In this document: piece after piece, positions 1-10,075 of the stretch
Layout: every line of letters begins with the position of its first letter
Numbering within the stretch: the stretch's first letter is position 1
Assembly (NCBI GenBank): GCA_945906105.1
Contig: CAMDQO010000019.1
Span: forward strand, 1-51,374
From: Novosphingobium sp. Chol11
GTDB lineage: Bacteria; Pseudomonadota; Alphaproteobacteria; Sphingomonadales; Sphingomonadaceae
Reading direction: 5' to 3'
DNA: 51,374 nt
Notes under the pieces: generated by a model
Told to the model about the DNA's origin: nothing
The model's database searches: none
The model's input: the letters and a program-made list of their open reading frames with translations, nothing else
Translations under genes and position numbers: made by a program

Positions 1-1
1 T

Positions 2-67
2 CCCGGGGCAAATCGGGTGGTTGACCCGCGCGCCCTCGCACCCTATGTGCGCCGCCTGTCCGGGTGA
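2..67 (+). CDS. C-terminal end of an unidentified protein (partial)
   Basis: An open frame enters from the left edge and ends at a TGA at 65-67, leaving 21 visible residues that are rich in Pro, Arg and Val. The composition looks like real coding sequence for this genome and the other frames stop early, but nothing identifies the family. It ends 22 nt before the tRNA and has the same orientation. It could also be a chance open frame. Confidence 0.35.
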   Translation, partial: PGANRVVDPRALAPYVRRLSG

Positions 68-89
68 TTTGGTCCCGGCAGCCCTTTGG

Positions 90-166
90 GGCGGAGTAGC
101 TCAGTTGGTTAGAGCAGCGGAATCATAATCCGCGTGTCGGGGGTTCGAGCCCCTCCTCCGCTACCA
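90..166 (+). tRNA. tRNA-Met (anticodon CAT), elongator type
   Basis: The 77-nt cloverleaf folds completely. The 7-bp acceptor stem (90-96 with 156-162) has a G-U first pair. The D-arm has GCTC/GAGC, the anticodon stem is GCGGA/TCCGC around a loop with CAT at positions 34-36, and the T-arm has a TTCGAGC loop. CCA is encoded at 164-166. The acceptor end is not that of an initiator tRNA. A CAT anticodon can also be tRNA-Ile2 with lysidine, but the overall sequence resembles the elongator tRNA-Met of alphaproteobacteria. Confidence 0.93.
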
Positions 167-270
167 TGTTTCATGTCCATATGCTTCAACATGGGTCCGC
201 TTGTGTCCGGGAATCTGGCTGAAGTCCGAGGTTATCTAGGATCAGGACACTAACCCTGTTACCCTCCATT

Positions 271-966
271 TTACCGCCCCTCAGGCGTAAAGGTGGCGAC
301 GAGATCAAATCGATCGCCCCTGAATGTCTGACAGACATAAGTGACCGGCTCTCCGGTCCGCCAGGTCCAGCGTTCGACCTGCAGGCAGGGGGTATTGCGC
401 GGGATGACAAGATGCGTACTGATCTCCGCAGTTGCAGCAACAGCACTTATCCGGTGGCGGGCCTGGGTCCAGGGAACGGACTGGATTAGCCACGAGCTCG
501 GGGATTGTGTAGAAAAGTCAGCGTCTCGCGCATCCGGGACACTATCTAGGCTGATCAGGCGGTCTTCAAAGGCAAAAGGGCCGTCCTGTCCTTGATGGAT
601 TCCGGTGACGTGCCGCAAGAGCGTGCCGCTTGCGAAGCTGTCGCTGGGCCCATCTTCTTTGCAAATTTCCGAAGAGAGCAAATCAAACCGATAGCTGCCG
701 GTGCGTTCGGCGATCGCCTTGCCGATATCGGGAATGTCTAGGACGGCGGATTGCACATGCGGATAGGCGACGAACGTACCCGCCTTGCGCCGACGTTCAA
801 TCAGGCCTGCGCGGACAAGTGCGGTCAGTGCCTTGCCTACGGTCGCGCGCGCACAACCATACTGCGTGACGAGTTCGTGTTCGAAGGGGATGCGGTAGCC
901 CGGCTTCCATTCGCCTGAAGCGATCCGCGCTTCGATCTCTGAGCCTATCCGTTCGGCTATCTTCAT
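271..966 (-). CDS. hutC: HutC, GntR/HutC-family repressor of histidine utilisation
   Basis: This 231-aa protein has an N-terminal GntR winged helix (about residues 1-70; the stretch around GCARATVGKAL is the recognition-helix region) and a C-terminal UTRA ligand domain (about 90-225), the HutC subfamily layout. HutC proteins repress hut genes and are released by urocanate. Its ATG overlaps the hutF stop by 4 nt, so it is the second gene of a hutF-hutC operon and is probably autoregulated. The matching operator lies at 2355-2372. The 104 nt between it and the tRNA hold no gene. Confidence 0.92.
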   Translation of the reverse strand: MKIAERIGSEIEARIASGEWKPGYRIPFEHELVTQYGCARATVGKALTALVRAGLIERRRKAGTFVAYPHVQSAVLDIPDIGKAIAERTGSYRFDLLSSEICKEDGPSDSFASGTLLRHVTGIHQGQDGPFAFEDRLISLDSVPDARDADFSTQSPSSWLIQSVPWTQARHRISAVAATAEISTHLVIPRNTPCLQVERWTWRTGEPVTYVCQTFRGDRFDLVATFTPEGR

Positions 967-2330
967 TCACACATGATCCGGTCCACAACTTTCAGATAGC
1001 GCGCTGTCACAGCTGCACTGTCGAAATGCTGACCGCCCGATACCACCTTTCTCCCGCGTTTCCAGACCGTGTCGATGCAATTTCTGCGCGCAGCAAAAAT
1101 CCAGTTATCGAGCAGCTGATCACCCTTGCGGCCATGCAGCGCGGGATGGGCGGGATTCAGAGTGACAAAATCGGCAGCATGGCCAATCGAAAGGCCGGGT
1201 GAGATGCCCATCGCTTGTCCGCCGCCGCTGAGCGTGGCCTGGAACAGACGTCGTGCGACCGAGGGGTGCGCTTCGTTTGCCAGAACATTGCGGGCCTGAT
1301 GCGCCAGCCGCTGGCTATATTCCAATCCGCGCAATTCCTGCGCGGGGTCGATCAGGATGTTGGAATCGGTGCCGGTGGCGATCCGCCCGCCTGCCTCAAG
1401 AAACCGCAGGGCGGGGAAAATACCATCGCCCAGATTGGCTTCGGTGATGGGGCACAGCCCAGCCACCGCGCCGCTTGCAGCAAGGGCGTTGGTTTCGGCG
1501 TCGGTCAGGTGGGTGGCGTGGATCAGGCACCAGCGTTCATCGAGCCCGACATGATCGAGCAGCCATTCGACGGGTCGCTGGCCGGAAAACGCCACACTGT
1601 CCTGTACTTCCTTTTGCTGTTCGGCGGCGTGGATATGGATTGGCCCTTGCGGGTGCATCGCGATCAAGGCGGCCAGCTCGTCACCAGTCACTGCGCGCAG
1701 GCTGTGCGGGGCTATGCCCAGCCGGTCGCCGGGTGAGAGCAGTGTGGGGCAGGCCTCCAGCAACTGCGCGAAACTGTTGAGGCTATGGATAAAGCGGCGC
1801 TGGCCGTGATTGGGGGGCTGTCCGCCAAAATTGCTGTGGGCATAGAACACCGGCAGCAGAGTCAGTCCAATCCCGGTGGCGCGGGCGGCGGCAGCGATCC
1901 GGGCGGCCATTTCGACGGGGTCGAAATAGGGCTGTCCGTCCGCGTCGTTGTGCAGATAGTGAAACTCACCGACGTGAGTGTAACCAGTCTCGAGCATTTC
2001 GGCATAGGCCATCGTGGCCACGGCTTCCATATCGTCCGGGGTCAACCGGTCGAGAAAGCGGTACATCACCTCGCGCCAGCTCCAGAAATTATCGTCGCTG
2101 GCGCCGCCTGCGCCATCGCCGCGATGTTCGGCAAGGCCTGCCATCCCGCGCTGAAAAGCGTGGCTGTGGACATTGGCCAGGCCGGGCAAGGTGATCTGGT
2201 GCGCCTGATCCTCAGGCCTGGCGGGCGTGTCTATTTCGATTCCGGCAATCAGGCCATCCGTCACAGTGAACCGGACATTCTGAGCCCAGCCAGCGGGGAG
2301 CAGGGCCGTTGCGGACCAGAAAGCAGACAT
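963..2330 (-). CDS. hutF: HutF, formimidoylglutamate deiminase
   Basis: This is an amidohydrolase-superfamily enzyme of 455 aa from the chosen start. It converts N-formimidoyl-L-glutamate to N-formyl-L-glutamate and ammonia, the step that defines the five-enzyme hut pathway completed by HutG. The metal-site segment NVHSHAFQRGMAG near residue 70 and the C-terminal amidohydrolase region are visible. The longest frame starts at 2387, inside the operator region. The ATG at 2330 (protein start MSAFWSATALLPAGW) is preferred because AGGAGAG lies about 9 nt upstream and the shorter form matches the family. It overlaps hutC by 4 nt. Confidence 0.93.
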   Translation of the reverse strand: MSAFWSATALLPAGWAQNVRFTVTDGLIAGIEIDTPARPEDQAHQITLPGLANVHSHAFQRGMAGLAEHRGDGAGGASDDNFWSWREVMYRFLDRLTPDDMEAVATMAYAEMLETGYTHVGEFHYLHNDADGQPYFDPVEMAARIAAAARATGIGLTLLPVFYAHSNFGGQPPNHGQRRFIHSLNSFAQLLEACPTLLSPGDRLGIAPHSLRAVTGDELAALIAMHPQGPIHIHAAEQQKEVQDSVAFSGQRPVEWLLDHVGLDERWCLIHATHLTDAETNALAASGAVAGLCPITEANLGDGIFPALRFLEAGGRIATGTDSNILIDPAQELRGLEYSQRLAHQARNVLANEAHPSVARRLFQATLSGGGQAMGISPGLSIGHAADFVTLNPAHPALHGRKGDQLLDNWIFAARRNCIDTVWKRGRKVVSGGQHFDSAAVTARYLKVVDRIMCE

Positions 2331-2352
2331 CAAGGACTCTCCTGCAGGGGCG

Positions 2353-2380
2353 ATATTATGTCTAGACATAATTAAATCAA
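2353..2380 (-). promoter_or_regulatory. Predicted hutF-hutC promoter
   Basis: On the minus strand, TTGATT (2375-2380) and TAATAT (2353-2358) are separated by 16 nt. That places transcription start about 15 nt before the hutF ATG. The HutC-like palindrome fills the spacer and overlaps the -10 element, which is a classic repressor position. This is inferred from sequence only. Confidence 0.5.
2355..2372. promoter_or_regulatory. HutC operator (perfect 18-bp palindrome)
   Basis: ATTATGTCTAGACATAAT is a perfect inverted repeat lying 24 bp before hutF and 20 bp before hutI. Its core GTCTAGAC fits the known HutC-subfamily operator consensus GTMTAKAC. Because it sits between the divergent hutF-hutC and hutI-H-G-U transcripts, one bound HutC dimer could shut both directions. 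Confidence 0.82.
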
Positions 2381-2392
2381 TCTGCAACTCTT

Positions 2393-3610
2393 ATGTCCAT
2401 GAGTTGCGAGTCCGTCATTGTCTGTGACCGTATCTGGCAGGGCGCCCGGCTGGCCACCATGGCCGCTGCGGGCGTCGTGGATGATGGTGTCATCGCCTGC
2501 AGAGACGGGCAGATTGTTTATGCGGGCAGCAGGTTGGATGCGCCCGTGTTCAAGGCAACGGTAGTGGTCAACTGCGCGGGCCGCTGGATCACGCCTGGCT
2601 TGATTGATTGCCACACCCATCTGGTCCACGCTGGCAACCGCGCGCATGAATTCGAGTTGCGGCTGGCGGGTGCGAGCTATGAAGAGATTGCCCGCGCAGG
2701 CGGCGGCATCGTCTCGACGATGAAGGCTACCCGCGCGGCGAGCGAGGGCGATCTGGTCGCGGCGGCCTTGCCCCGGCTTGATGCTTTGATCGCCGAGGGT
2801 GTCACGACCATCGAGATCAAGTCGGGTTACGGCCTGTCGCTCGACGACGAGCTGAAAATGCTCAGCGCCGCGCGGCAATTGGGCACCGCGCGCGGGGTGA
2901 CGGTCAAGACGAGCTTACTGGCGGCCCATGCCTTGCTGCCGGAATTTGCTGGCGATGCAGACGGTTATATCGCCCATGTCTGCGATACGATCATCCCGGC
3001 AGCGGCACAGTCCGGATTGGCCGATGCGGTCGACGGATTTTGCGAAGCGATCGGCTTTACCCCAGCGCAGATCGAACGCGTGTTTCAGGTGGCGATGGCG
3101 CATGGCCTGCCGGTGAAGCTGCACGCCGAACAGCTTTCCAACAGCAACGGCGCGGCGCTGGCGGCGCGTTATAAAGCTTTGTCAGCAGATCATCTTGAGC
3201 ATCTCGATGAGGGCGGAATTTCTGCAATGGCGGCGGCGGGGACCATCGCGGTGCTGCTGCCGGGAGCCTACTATTTCACGCGGGAAACGCTGCCGCCACC
3301 AATTGCCAAGCTGCGCGCCGCTGGCGTACCGATGGCGCTGGCAACCGACTGCAATCCCGGCACCTCGCCGCTGACATCGTTGTTGCTGGCGATGAACATG
3401 GGGGCGACACTGTTCTGCCTGACCGTCGAAGAATGCCTCGCCGGGGTGACGCGTGAAGCGGCACGCGCGCTCGGTATGCTCGATCAGGTCGGCACGCTCG
3501 AGGCAGGCAAGGCCTGCGATCTGGCGATCTGGGATATCGAACGCCCGGCCGAGCTGGTCTACCGGATCGGCGCCAACCCGCTCCATCAACGAATCTGGAG
3601 GGGGCAATGA
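2393..3610 (+). CDS. hutI: HutI, imidazolonepropionase
   Basis: This 405-aa amidohydrolase opens 4-imidazolone-5-propionate to N-formimidoyl-L-glutamate, the third step of histidine breakdown. The metal-binding [19 protein letters not shown] segment (about residues 69-87), the GYGL region and the late ATDCNPGTS motif are all present. The length is normal for the family. ATGs occur at 2393 and 2399 and neither has a clear Shine-Dalgarno site. The transcript may start very close to the ATG, just after the operator. The stop overlaps hutH by 4 nt (ATGA). Confidence 0.95.
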   Translation: MSMSCESVIVCDRIWQGARLATMAAAGVVDDGVIACRDGQIVYAGSRLDAPVFKATVVVNCAGRWITPGLIDCHTHLVHAGNRAHEFELRLAGASYEEIARAGGGIVSTMKATRAASEGDLVAAALPRLDALIAEGVTTIEIKSGYGLSLDDELKMLSAARQLGTARGVTVKTSLLAAHALLPEFAGDADGYIAHVCDTIIPAAAQSGLADAVDGFCEAIGFTPAQIERVFQVAMAHGLPVKLHAEQLSNSNGAALAARYKALSADHLEHLDEGGISAMAAAGTIAVLLPGAYYFTRETLPPPIAKLRAAGVPMALATDCNPGTSPLTSLLLAMNMGATLFCLTVEECLAGVTREAARALGMLDQVGTLEAGKACDLAIWDIERPAELVYRIGANPLHQRIWRGQ

Positions 3611-5127
3611 GCATCACCATCGAAGCAGGCGCGGTCTTGCTGGCGGATTGGCGGCGCGTCTACCGCGGCGAAACGCCGGTCCTCGATCCGTCCTGTCACG
3701 CGAATATCATTGCGAGCGCCGCAGCGGTTGCGCGCATTCTGGCCAAGCAAGAGCCAGTGTACGGGATCAACACCGGTTTCGGCAAATTGGCCAGCGTCAG
3801 GATCAGCGATGATGACCTGCTGACCCTGCAGCGCAATATCGTGCTGAGCCATGCTGCCGGTGTGGGCGATCCCATGCCGGTGCCGATTGCGCGGCTGATG
3901 ATGGCGTTGAAGCTCGCCAGTCTGGCACAAGGCGCATCTGGCGTGCAGATATCGACGGTCGAGCTGCTCGGACGCCTGCTGGAAAAGGGCCTTACCCCGG
4001 TGATTCCGGCGAAAGGTTCGGTTGGCGCCTCGGGGGATCTCGCTCCGCTCGCCCACATGGCCGCAGCTATGATCGGCACCGGAGAGATCTGGGTGGATGG
4101 CGACCGCATTCCCGCGCTTCAGGCGCTGACTCAAGCTGGGCTATTGCCACTGGTGCTGGGGCCAAAGGAAGGCCTGGCCTTGCTCAACGGCACGCAGTTT
4201 TCCTGCGCCTATGCGCTGGCCGGATTGTTTGAATCCGAGCGACTGTTTGCCTCAGCGTTGCTGACCGGCGCGTTGTCCACGGAAGCCGCCAAAGGCTCCG
4301 ACGCGCCGTTCGATCCGCGCATTCATGCCTTGCGTGGACATAAGGGCCAGATCGAGACGGCGGCGGCGCTGCGCCAGTTGATGAACGGCTCAGCGATCCG
4401 CGCCTCGCACCTGACCGGCGATACCCGAGTGCAGGATCCCTATTGCCTGCGCTGCCAACCGCAAGTGATGGGGGCGGTGCTCGATCTGTTGAGGCAGGCG
4501 GCCACCACTTTGCTGACTGAAGCCAATGGCGTTTCGGACAATCCGCTGATTTTCGCTGAGACCGACGAGGCGCTTTCGGGAGGCAATTTTCATGCCGAGC
4601 CAGTGGCTTTCGCGGCCGACATGATCGCGCTGGCCCTGTGCGAGATCGGCTCGATCGCTGAACGGCGGATCGCGATGCTGGTCGACCCGGCGCTGTCCGG
4701 CCTGCCCGCCTTCCTCACCCCGCGTCCTGGGCTGAATTCGGGCTTCATGATCCCGCAGGTGACGGCTGCTGCGCTGGTTTCGGAAAACAAGCAGCGCGCC
4801 TACCCCGCCAGCGTCGATTCGATCCCGACTTCGGCCAATCAGGAAGATCACGTCTCGATGGCCGCGCACGGCGCGCGGCGGCTGATGGGTATGGCTGACA
4901 ATGTCGCGGGGGTGCTCGGCATCGAGTATCTTGCGGCGGCGCAAGGGTGCGATTTCCACACCGGGCTGGCTTCGAGCGAAACTCTGGAAACCGCACGAGC
5001 TTTGCTGCGAAGCGAAGTGCCGGCGCTCGATGAGGACCGCTATTTCCATCCCGACATGGCCGCCGCTCAAGGCCTGATCGCGTCCGGGCGGCTGGCCACG
5101 CTGGCGCAATTGCCAGAGCTGGCATGA
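3607..5127 (+). CDS. hutH: HutH, histidine ammonia-lyase
   Basis: This 506-aa enzyme deaminates L-histidine to urocanate. The Ala141-Ser142-Gly143 triad in [15 protein letters not shown] cyclises to the MIO electrophile, and the [10 protein letters not shown] motif (52-61) carries the catalytic Tyr. Length and motifs are typical of HAL rather than phenylalanine or tyrosine ammonia-lyase, and the hut context confirms it. Overlaps of 4 nt with both hutI and hutG indicate translational coupling. Confidence 0.97.
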   Translation: MSITIEAGAVLLADWRRVYRGETPVLDPSCHANIIASAAAVARILAKQEPVYGINTGFGKLASVRISDDDLLTLQRNIVLSHAAGVGDPMPVPIARLMMALKLASLAQGASGVQISTVELLGRLLEKGLTPVIPAKGSVGASGDLAPLAHMAAAMIGTGEIWVDGDRIPALQALTQAGLLPLVLGPKEGLALLNGTQFSCAYALAGLFESERLFASALLTGALSTEAAKGSDAPFDPRIHALRGHKGQIETAAALRQLMNGSAIRASHLTGDTRVQDPYCLRCQPQVMGAVLDLLRQAATTLLTEANGVSDNPLIFAETDEALSGGNFHAEPVAFAADMIALALCEIGSIAERRIAMLVDPALSGLPAFLTPRPGLNSGFMIPQVTAAALVSENKQRAYPASVDSIPTSANQEDHVSMAAHGARRLMGMADNVAGVLGIEYLAAAQGCDFHTGLASSETLETARALLRSEVPALDEDRYFHPDMAAAQGLIASGRLATLAQLPELA

Positions 5128-5918
5128 CTGACTGGCTTTCCGTCACGCCGGGCAAAGCGCCGTTGATTGTCAGCGTGCCGCATGCCGGAACGGTCATTCC
5201 CGGCGATATATCCGGACTGGTTTCGCACGACCTCGCCCGGCGCGACGCCGATCATCATGTTGACCGTCTCTATGCCTTTGCGAGCGATCTGGGCGCGACG
5301 ATAGTTCACAGCCGCATCTCACGCACGGTCATCGATCTCAACCGCGATCCCTCCGGCCAGTCGCTCTATCCGGGGCAGGCGACGACCGGGCTTTGCCCCG
5401 TTACGACTTTTGATGGCGAGCCGCTTTATACAATTGCCTCTGAACCGGCAGAGGCAGAAATCGAACGGCGCCGCGCGGTCTATTTCGATCCCTATCACGC
5501 TGCTCTTGCCGAGCAAATCGCCCGCCTGCGTGTGCTGCATCCAGGCGTTGTGCTATACGATGCGCACTCCATCCGCAGCCGTGTCCCGCGCCTATTCGAC
5601 GGCGAATTACCACAATTCAACATCGGATGCTTCGATGGGGCGAGCTGCAATCCGGGGCTGACCGATGCGATCGCGGCAGACTGCGCCGACGATTCCCACG
5701 TCGTCAACGGCCGCTTCAAGGGCGGCTGGATCACTCGCCACTACGGACAACCGTCGCGCGGTGTCCATGCCGTGCAGATGGAGCTCGCGATCCGGGGCTA
5801 CGCCGATGAAGACGGGCTCTGGCCGTCGCGTTGGGATGCCAAACGCGCCGCGTCGATGCAGGCGAAGCTCCGCACCATTCTCACCACTTGTCTAGACTTT
5901 GCGAAGGATCAGAAGTGA
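5124..5918 (+). CDS. hutG: HutG, N-formylglutamate deformylase
   Basis: This 264-aa protein of the N-formylglutamate amidohydrolase family hydrolyses N-formyl-L-glutamate to glutamate and formate. The SVPHAG motif (about residues 16-21) and the DADHHVD and DAHSI motifs supply likely zinc ligands. It overlaps hutH by 4 nt. Its last bases (GTGA) contain the hutU start codon. Its presence with HutF shows that this organism releases formate, not formamide; a formate dehydrogenase lies later in the window. Confidence 0.95.
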   Translation: MTDWLSVTPGKAPLIVSVPHAGTVIPGDISGLVSHDLARRDADHHVDRLYAFASDLGATIVHSRISRTVIDLNRDPSGQSLYPGQATTGLCPVTTFDGEPLYTIASEPAEAEIERRRAVYFDPYHAALAEQIARLRVLHPGVVLYDAHSIRSRVPRLFDGELPQFNIGCFDGASCNPGLTDAIAADCADDSHVVNGRFKGGWITRHYGQPSRGVHAVQMELAIRGYADEDGLWPSRWDAKRAASMQAKLRTILTTCLDFAKDQK

Positions 5919-7570
5919 ACCGCCTCGATAACAGCCGCGTGATCCGTGCCGCGCACGGCACCGAACTCAGCGCAAAGAGCTGGCTGACCGAAGCCCCCTT
6001 GCGAATGCTGATGAACAACCTCGATCCCGATGTCGCCGAAGACCCGGCCTCGTTGGTCGTCTATGGCGGCATTGGCCGCGCCGCGCGCAATTGGGAATGC
6101 TTCGATAAGATCGTCGAAACGCTGAAGCGGTTGGAGGATGACCAGACCCTGTTGATCCAGTCCGGCAAACCGGTCGGCGTCTTTCAAACCCACAAGGATG
6201 CACCGCGCGTCCTGCTGGCCAATTCCAACCTCGTGCCCGAATGGGCGACGTGGGAGCACTTCCACGAACTCGATCGCGCGGGCCTGATGATGTACGGCCA
6301 GATGACGGCGGGCTCGTGGATTTATATCGGCAGCCAAGGCATCGTGCAGGGTACCTATGAGACGTTCGTCGAGATGGGCCGCCAGCATTATGGCGGAGAC
6401 CTGACGGGCAAGTGGATCCTGACCGGCGGGCTGGGCGGGATGGGCGGAGCGCAGCCGCTCGCTGCAACGATGGCGGGGGCGAGCTGCCTGGCGGTCGAAT
6501 GCCAGCCTTCGCGGATCGAGATGCGGCTTCGGACCGGCTACATTGATCGCCAGACCGATAGCCTGGGCGAGGCGCTGGAGATCATGGCAGCGTCGAAGAC
6601 GCCAATCTCGGTAGGCCTGCTAGGCAATGCGGCGGACGTCTTCCCCGAAATCTACCGGCGCGGGGTGCGGCCGCACGGGGTGACCGATCAGACCTCTGCG
6701 CACGATCCGATCAACGGCTATCTGCCGCAAGGCTGGACCCTCGATCAATGGTTGACCGCGCGTGAGAAAGACCCGGCCAGCGTTGAAAAAGCTGCGCGCG
6801 CCTCGATGGCGGTCCATGTCCGCGCGATGCTCGATTTTGCCGCTGCTGGCGTGCCGACCTTCGACTATGGCAACAATATCCGCCAGGTCGCCAAGGATGA
6901 AGGCGTTGCGAATGCCTTCGATTTCCCCGGCTTTGTGCCCGCCTATATCCGCCCACTGTTCTGTAAAGGCATCGGACCCTTCCGCTGGGCGGCACTCTCG
7001 GGCGATCCCGAAGACATCTTCAAGACCGACGCCAAGGTGAAGGAACTGATCCCCGACGATCCGCACCTGCACAACTGGCTCGATATGGCGCGCGAGCGGA
7101 TTCACTTTCAGGGGCTTCCGGCCCGAATCTGCTGGGTTGGTCTCGGCCAGCGCCACCGGCTGGGCCTGGCCTTCAACGAAATGGTCAGGACCGGCGAGCT
7201 GAGGGCGCCGGTGGTGATCGGTCGCGATCACCTCGATTCCGGCTCGGTCGCCAGCCCCAATCGCGAAACTGAAGCCATGAAGGATGGATCAGATGCGGTC
7301 TCGGATTGGCCGCTCCTCAACGCGCTGCTCAACACCGCCTCGGGTGCGACCTGGGTCTCGCTCCACCATGGCGGCGGGGTTGGCATGGGCTATTCGCAGC
7401 ATTCGGGAATGGTGATCGTTGCCGATGGCACCGACGATGCCGCGCGGCGTCTGGAGCGGGTGCTGTGGAACGATCCCGGCACCGGGGTGATGCGCCATGC
7501 TGATGCCGGTTATGAGATCGCGCTCGATTGCGCGCGTGAACAAGGGCTCGATCTGCCGGGAATCCTGTAA
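5915..7570 (+). CDS. hutU: HutU, urocanate hydratase
   Basis: This enzyme adds water to urocanate to give 4-imidazolone-5-propionate, using NAD+ as an electrophile. The frame is open further upstream, but family members begin [11 protein letters not shown]..., which here follows a GTG at 5915. That GTG overlaps the hutG stop and has AAGGA 6 nt before it, giving 551 aa, close to the usual length. [11 protein letters not shown] forms the NAD-binding loop, and the C-terminal [13 protein letters not shown] segment is characteristic. It is the last gene of the hut operon. Confidence 0.96.
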   Translation: MNRLDNSRVIRAAHGTELSAKSWLTEAPLRMLMNNLDPDVAEDPASLVVYGGIGRAARNWECFDKIVETLKRLEDDQTLLIQSGKPVGVFQTHKDAPRVLLANSNLVPEWATWEHFHELDRAGLMMYGQMTAGSWIYIGSQGIVQGTYETFVEMGRQHYGGDLTGKWILTGGLGGMGGAQPLAATMAGASCLAVECQPSRIEMRLRTGYIDRQTDSLGEALEIMAASKTPISVGLLGNAADVFPEIYRRGVRPHGVTDQTSAHDPINGYLPQGWTLDQWLTAREKDPASVEKAARASMAVHVRAMLDFAAAGVPTFDYGNNIRQVAKDEGVANAFDFPGFVPAYIRPLFCKGIGPFRWAALSGDPEDIFKTDAKVKELIPDDPHLHNWLDMARERIHFQGLPARICWVGLGQRHRLGLAFNEMVRTGELRAPVVIGRDHLDSGSVASPNRETEAMKDGSDAVSDWPLLNALLNTASGATWVSLHHGGGVGMGYSQHSGMVIVADGTDDAARRLERVLWNDPGTGVMRHADAGYEIALDCAREQGLDLPGIL

Positions 7571-7705
7571 CACCGGCCATACCATTTGAGGGGAAGACAC
7601 ATGCGGCTGAAAATGAGACTGCGGGTCAAATCAGCGAAAGTTCGGTGATGTCTGGAGGCGATGTGCTGGCAAGCTGGAAACGCAGCTAAATCGTAGACCA
7701 TGTGC
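7571..7705. other. Intergenic stretch with a possible gene remnant
   Basis: These 135 bp lie between two convergent genes. They contain a good ribosome site (GAGGGGAAG) followed by ATG at 7601, but the frame stops after 15 codons. No terminator hairpin is obvious. The start-like signal without a gene suggests a decayed 5' end of a lost gene, though this is uncertain. Confidence 0.3.
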
Positions 7706-8701
7706 TCACAGACGAATGATCCTCTTACCCAGATTTTCTCCGCGATAGATGCCTGCCAAGGCGTCAGGACAGGCATCCAGACCATCGAGTATGTCTTCCG
7801 CATAATGTAATTTACCCTCCCGAATCCATCCTGCCAGAGTGCTGACAGCGCTGTCCCAGCGATCAAGATGGTCAAAGATAACAAAGCCTTGCATCCTTGC
7901 GCGCTTGACCAGCAGGTGCCGCTCAACGCGCGGTCCGTTGGGCCAAGGATCCCATTGCGAGATTGATGCCGTGCCGCAAATGACAACCCGCGCTCCCTGC
8001 GCGAGGCATGGGTAAACTGCGTCGCTGATCATGCCTGCGGTATTGTCGAAGTAAACATTCACCCCTTCAGGGCAGGCAGCGTCCAGTGCTGCAACAAGGC
8101 CGTCAGTCTTGTAATCAAAGGCATGGTCATAGCCGAACTGATCCTTGCATTGCGCCACCTTGATTGGTCCACCGGTAATGCCAACCGTGCGGCAACCCAG
8201 GATCCGGGCGATCTGGCCGACGGCTGAACCAACCGATCCAGCTGCTGTTGAAACAACAACTGTATCACCGGACTTCGGCTCACCGACCAGTGTCAGGCCG
8301 AGCAAGACGGTGACGCCATTGATGCCAAGTACACCAAGCGCGAGGGAGGCAGGCAGACCGGTCTGATCAACCTTGCGCATTATGGCATCAGCCGTGACTG
8401 TTGCGAATTGCTGCCATCCGAACCAGCCAGTAACCAGAGCGCCCACAGCCCAGTCCGGGTCAGCGCTTTCAACGATCTCACCAACAGCCAGAGAACGCAT
8501 CACCCCGCCAAGCGGCACCGGGGTGGAATAATTTCCAAGATCAGCAATCCAGCCGCGCATGGCTGGTTCTACCGAGAGATAGCGATTGGCGATCCTGATC
8601 TCTCCGGCTTTTAGAGCAGTGAGCGCATGAGTGACGATGACGAAGTCATGCGCTTGGGCGATCCCGACTGGTCTTGAAGCCAACAGGACTTGGCGATTCA
8701 T
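7706..8701 (-). CDS. NADPH-dependent medium-chain reductase (CurA / prostaglandin-reductase-like)
   Basis: This 331-aa zinc-free medium-chain dehydrogenase/reductase is related to E. coli CurA and leukotriene B4/prostaglandin reductases, which reduce C=C bonds next to a carbonyl. The N-terminal LSVEPAMRGWI region and the Rossmann motif AAGSVGSAVGQIA (about 155-167) are typical. The ATG at 8701 is chosen over 8716 because AAGGA lies 8 nt upstream and the MNRQVLLASRP start fits the family. It diverges from the beta-oxidation operon and could serve alkenoyl intermediates, but the substrate is not defined. Confidence 0.82.
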   Translation of the reverse strand: MNRQVLLASRPVGIAQAHDFVIVTHALTALKAGEIRIANRYLSVEPAMRGWIADLGNYSTPVPLGGVMRSLAVGEIVESADPDWAVGALVTGWFGWQQFATVTADAIMRKVDQTGLPASLALGVLGINGVTVLLGLTLVGEPKSGDTVVVSTAAGSVGSAVGQIARILGCRTVGITGGPIKVAQCKDQFGYDHAFDYKTDGLVAALDAACPEGVNVYFDNTAGMISDAVYPCLAQGARVVICGTASISQWDPWPNGPRVERHLLVKRARMQGFVIFDHLDRWDSAVSTLAGWIREGKLHYAEDILDGLDACPDALAGIYRGENLGKRIIRL

Positions 8702-8865
8702 GGTCTCATCCTTCAATCGTTCTGCGGACGTATCAGCTTCAAACCCGCATCACCAACAGCCAACTCCTATCGCAGGGTAGGTGCAGAAACAGCCTGGGAC
8801 CAGAATGGATTTGCTCAGATTTGCGTTCGCCAGAAAGTGGTGAACCATCCAGGAGATGCGCAGCA

Positions 8866-10071
8866 ATGCATGATGTTTTCATCTATGACCATGTCCGCAC
8901 CCCGCGTGGGCGCGGGCGGCCCGATGGCTCATTACACGAAATTCCCGCGATCCAACTGGTCACACAGTTGCTGGAGGCGGTGCAGACCCGCAGTAATCTC
9001 GATACGGCGCTGCTCGACGATGTCGTGATCGGCTGCGCCCAGCCGGTTGGCGAACAGGGCGGGGTTTTGGCGCGCGGCGCGGTGCTCAACGCTGGTTATG
9101 CCGACACAGTGGGCGGTCAGCAGGTCCACCGGTTCTGCGGATCGGGGCTTGAAGCGGTGAACAATGTCGCCGGGCAGGTGGCTTCGGGTATGGCCATGGC
9201 CGGGATCGGCGGCGGCGTCGAATCGATGAGCCGCACGATCATGGGCTATGACAGCGGCGCTTGGGCGGCTGATCCGCGCGTGGCTCTGCACAACTATTAC
9301 ACACCGCAGGGCATCGGCGCCGATCTGATCGCCACGCTCGAAGGCTATAGCCGCACCGATGTCGATGGCTATGCTGCTGAGAGCCAGCGCCGCGCTGCGC
9401 TGGCCTGGGATGAGGGGCGTTTTGCCCGTTCGATCGTGCCAGTGCGTGATGTCATGGGCGAAGTCATTCTCGATAACGATGAATTCCGCCGTCCCAGCAC
9501 GACAGTGGAATCGCTCGGAAACCTCAAACCGGCCTTTGCCGGGATGGCGTCGATGGGCTTCGGCCGCGTGGTGCGCGAACGCTATCCACAAGTGGAAGAG
9601 ATCAACCACGTCCACACTGGCGGCAATTCGAGCGGCATCGTCGATGGATCGGGTGTCGTCCTGCTGGGCAATGCCGAATTCGGCAAGGCGGCCGGGCTGA
9701 AGCCGCGCGCGCGAATGCGTTCGTGGGCCTCGATCGGTTCGGAGCAAACGATCATGCTCACCGCGCCGGTCGCCGTCGCTCAAAAGGCGCTGAAGAACGC
9801 CGGGATGACCGCCGATCAGATTGATCTGTGGGAATTGAACGAGGCATTCGCCAGTGTTGTCCTGCGCTTCATGGGGCACATGGAAATCGATCATGCGAAG
9901 ATCAACGTCAACGGCGGTGCGATTGCCATGGGCCATCCGCTGGGGGCAACCGGCGCGATGATCCTCGGCACCGTGCTCGACGAACTGGAGCGCCGCGATC
10001 TGAACACCGCCATGACACTATTGTGCGTCGGTAACGGCATGGGCACTGCTGCCATCATTGAACGGGTCTGA
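8866..10071 (+). CDS. fadA: Acetyl-CoA acyltransferase (thiolase, FadA-type)
   Basis: This 401-aa thiolase is likely to cleave 3-ketoacyl-CoA with CoA in fatty-acid beta-oxidation. It shows Cys91 in [11 protein letters not shown] (acyl-enzyme nucleophile), the [15 protein letters not shown] motif with the catalytic His, and the C-terminal LCVGNGMG Cys loop. The start at 8866 has AGGAG about 10 nt upstream; the 64-codon upstream extension lacks thiolase similarity. It is followed after 4 nt by the FadJ-like gene. The 164 bp before it hold the divergent promoters and no gene. Confidence 0.93.
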   Translation: MHDVFIYDHVRTPRGRGRPDGSLHEIPAIQLVTQLLEAVQTRSNLDTALLDDVVIGCAQPVGEQGGVLARGAVLNAGYADTVGGQQVHRFCGSGLEAVNNVAGQVASGMAMAGIGGGVESMSRTIMGYDSGAWAADPRVALHNYYTPQGIGADLIATLEGYSRTDVDGYAAESQRRAALAWDEGRFARSIVPVRDVMGEVILDNDEFRRPSTTVESLGNLKPAFAGMASMGFGRVVRERYPQVEEINHVHTGGNSSGIVDGSGVVLLGNAEFGKAAGLKPRARMRSWASIGSEQTIMLTAPVAVAQKALKNAGMTADQIDLWELNEAFASVVLRFMGHMEIDHAKINVNGGAIAMGHPLGATGAMILGTVLDELERRDLNTAMTLLCVGNGMGTAAIIERV

Positions 10072-10075
10072 AAAG

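Noticed and set aside
90..166. tRNA-Ile2 (lysidine-modified CAT anticodon)
   Set aside because: The stem sequences fit elongator tRNA-Met of alphaproteobacteria better, although the anticodon alone cannot exclude Ile2.
8932..9936. A 334-codon open frame on the minus strand opposite the thiolase
   Set aside because: It is the mirror of a well-supported thiolase gene. Its protein has no recognisable domain and shows the composition typical of antisense frames in high-G+C DNA.
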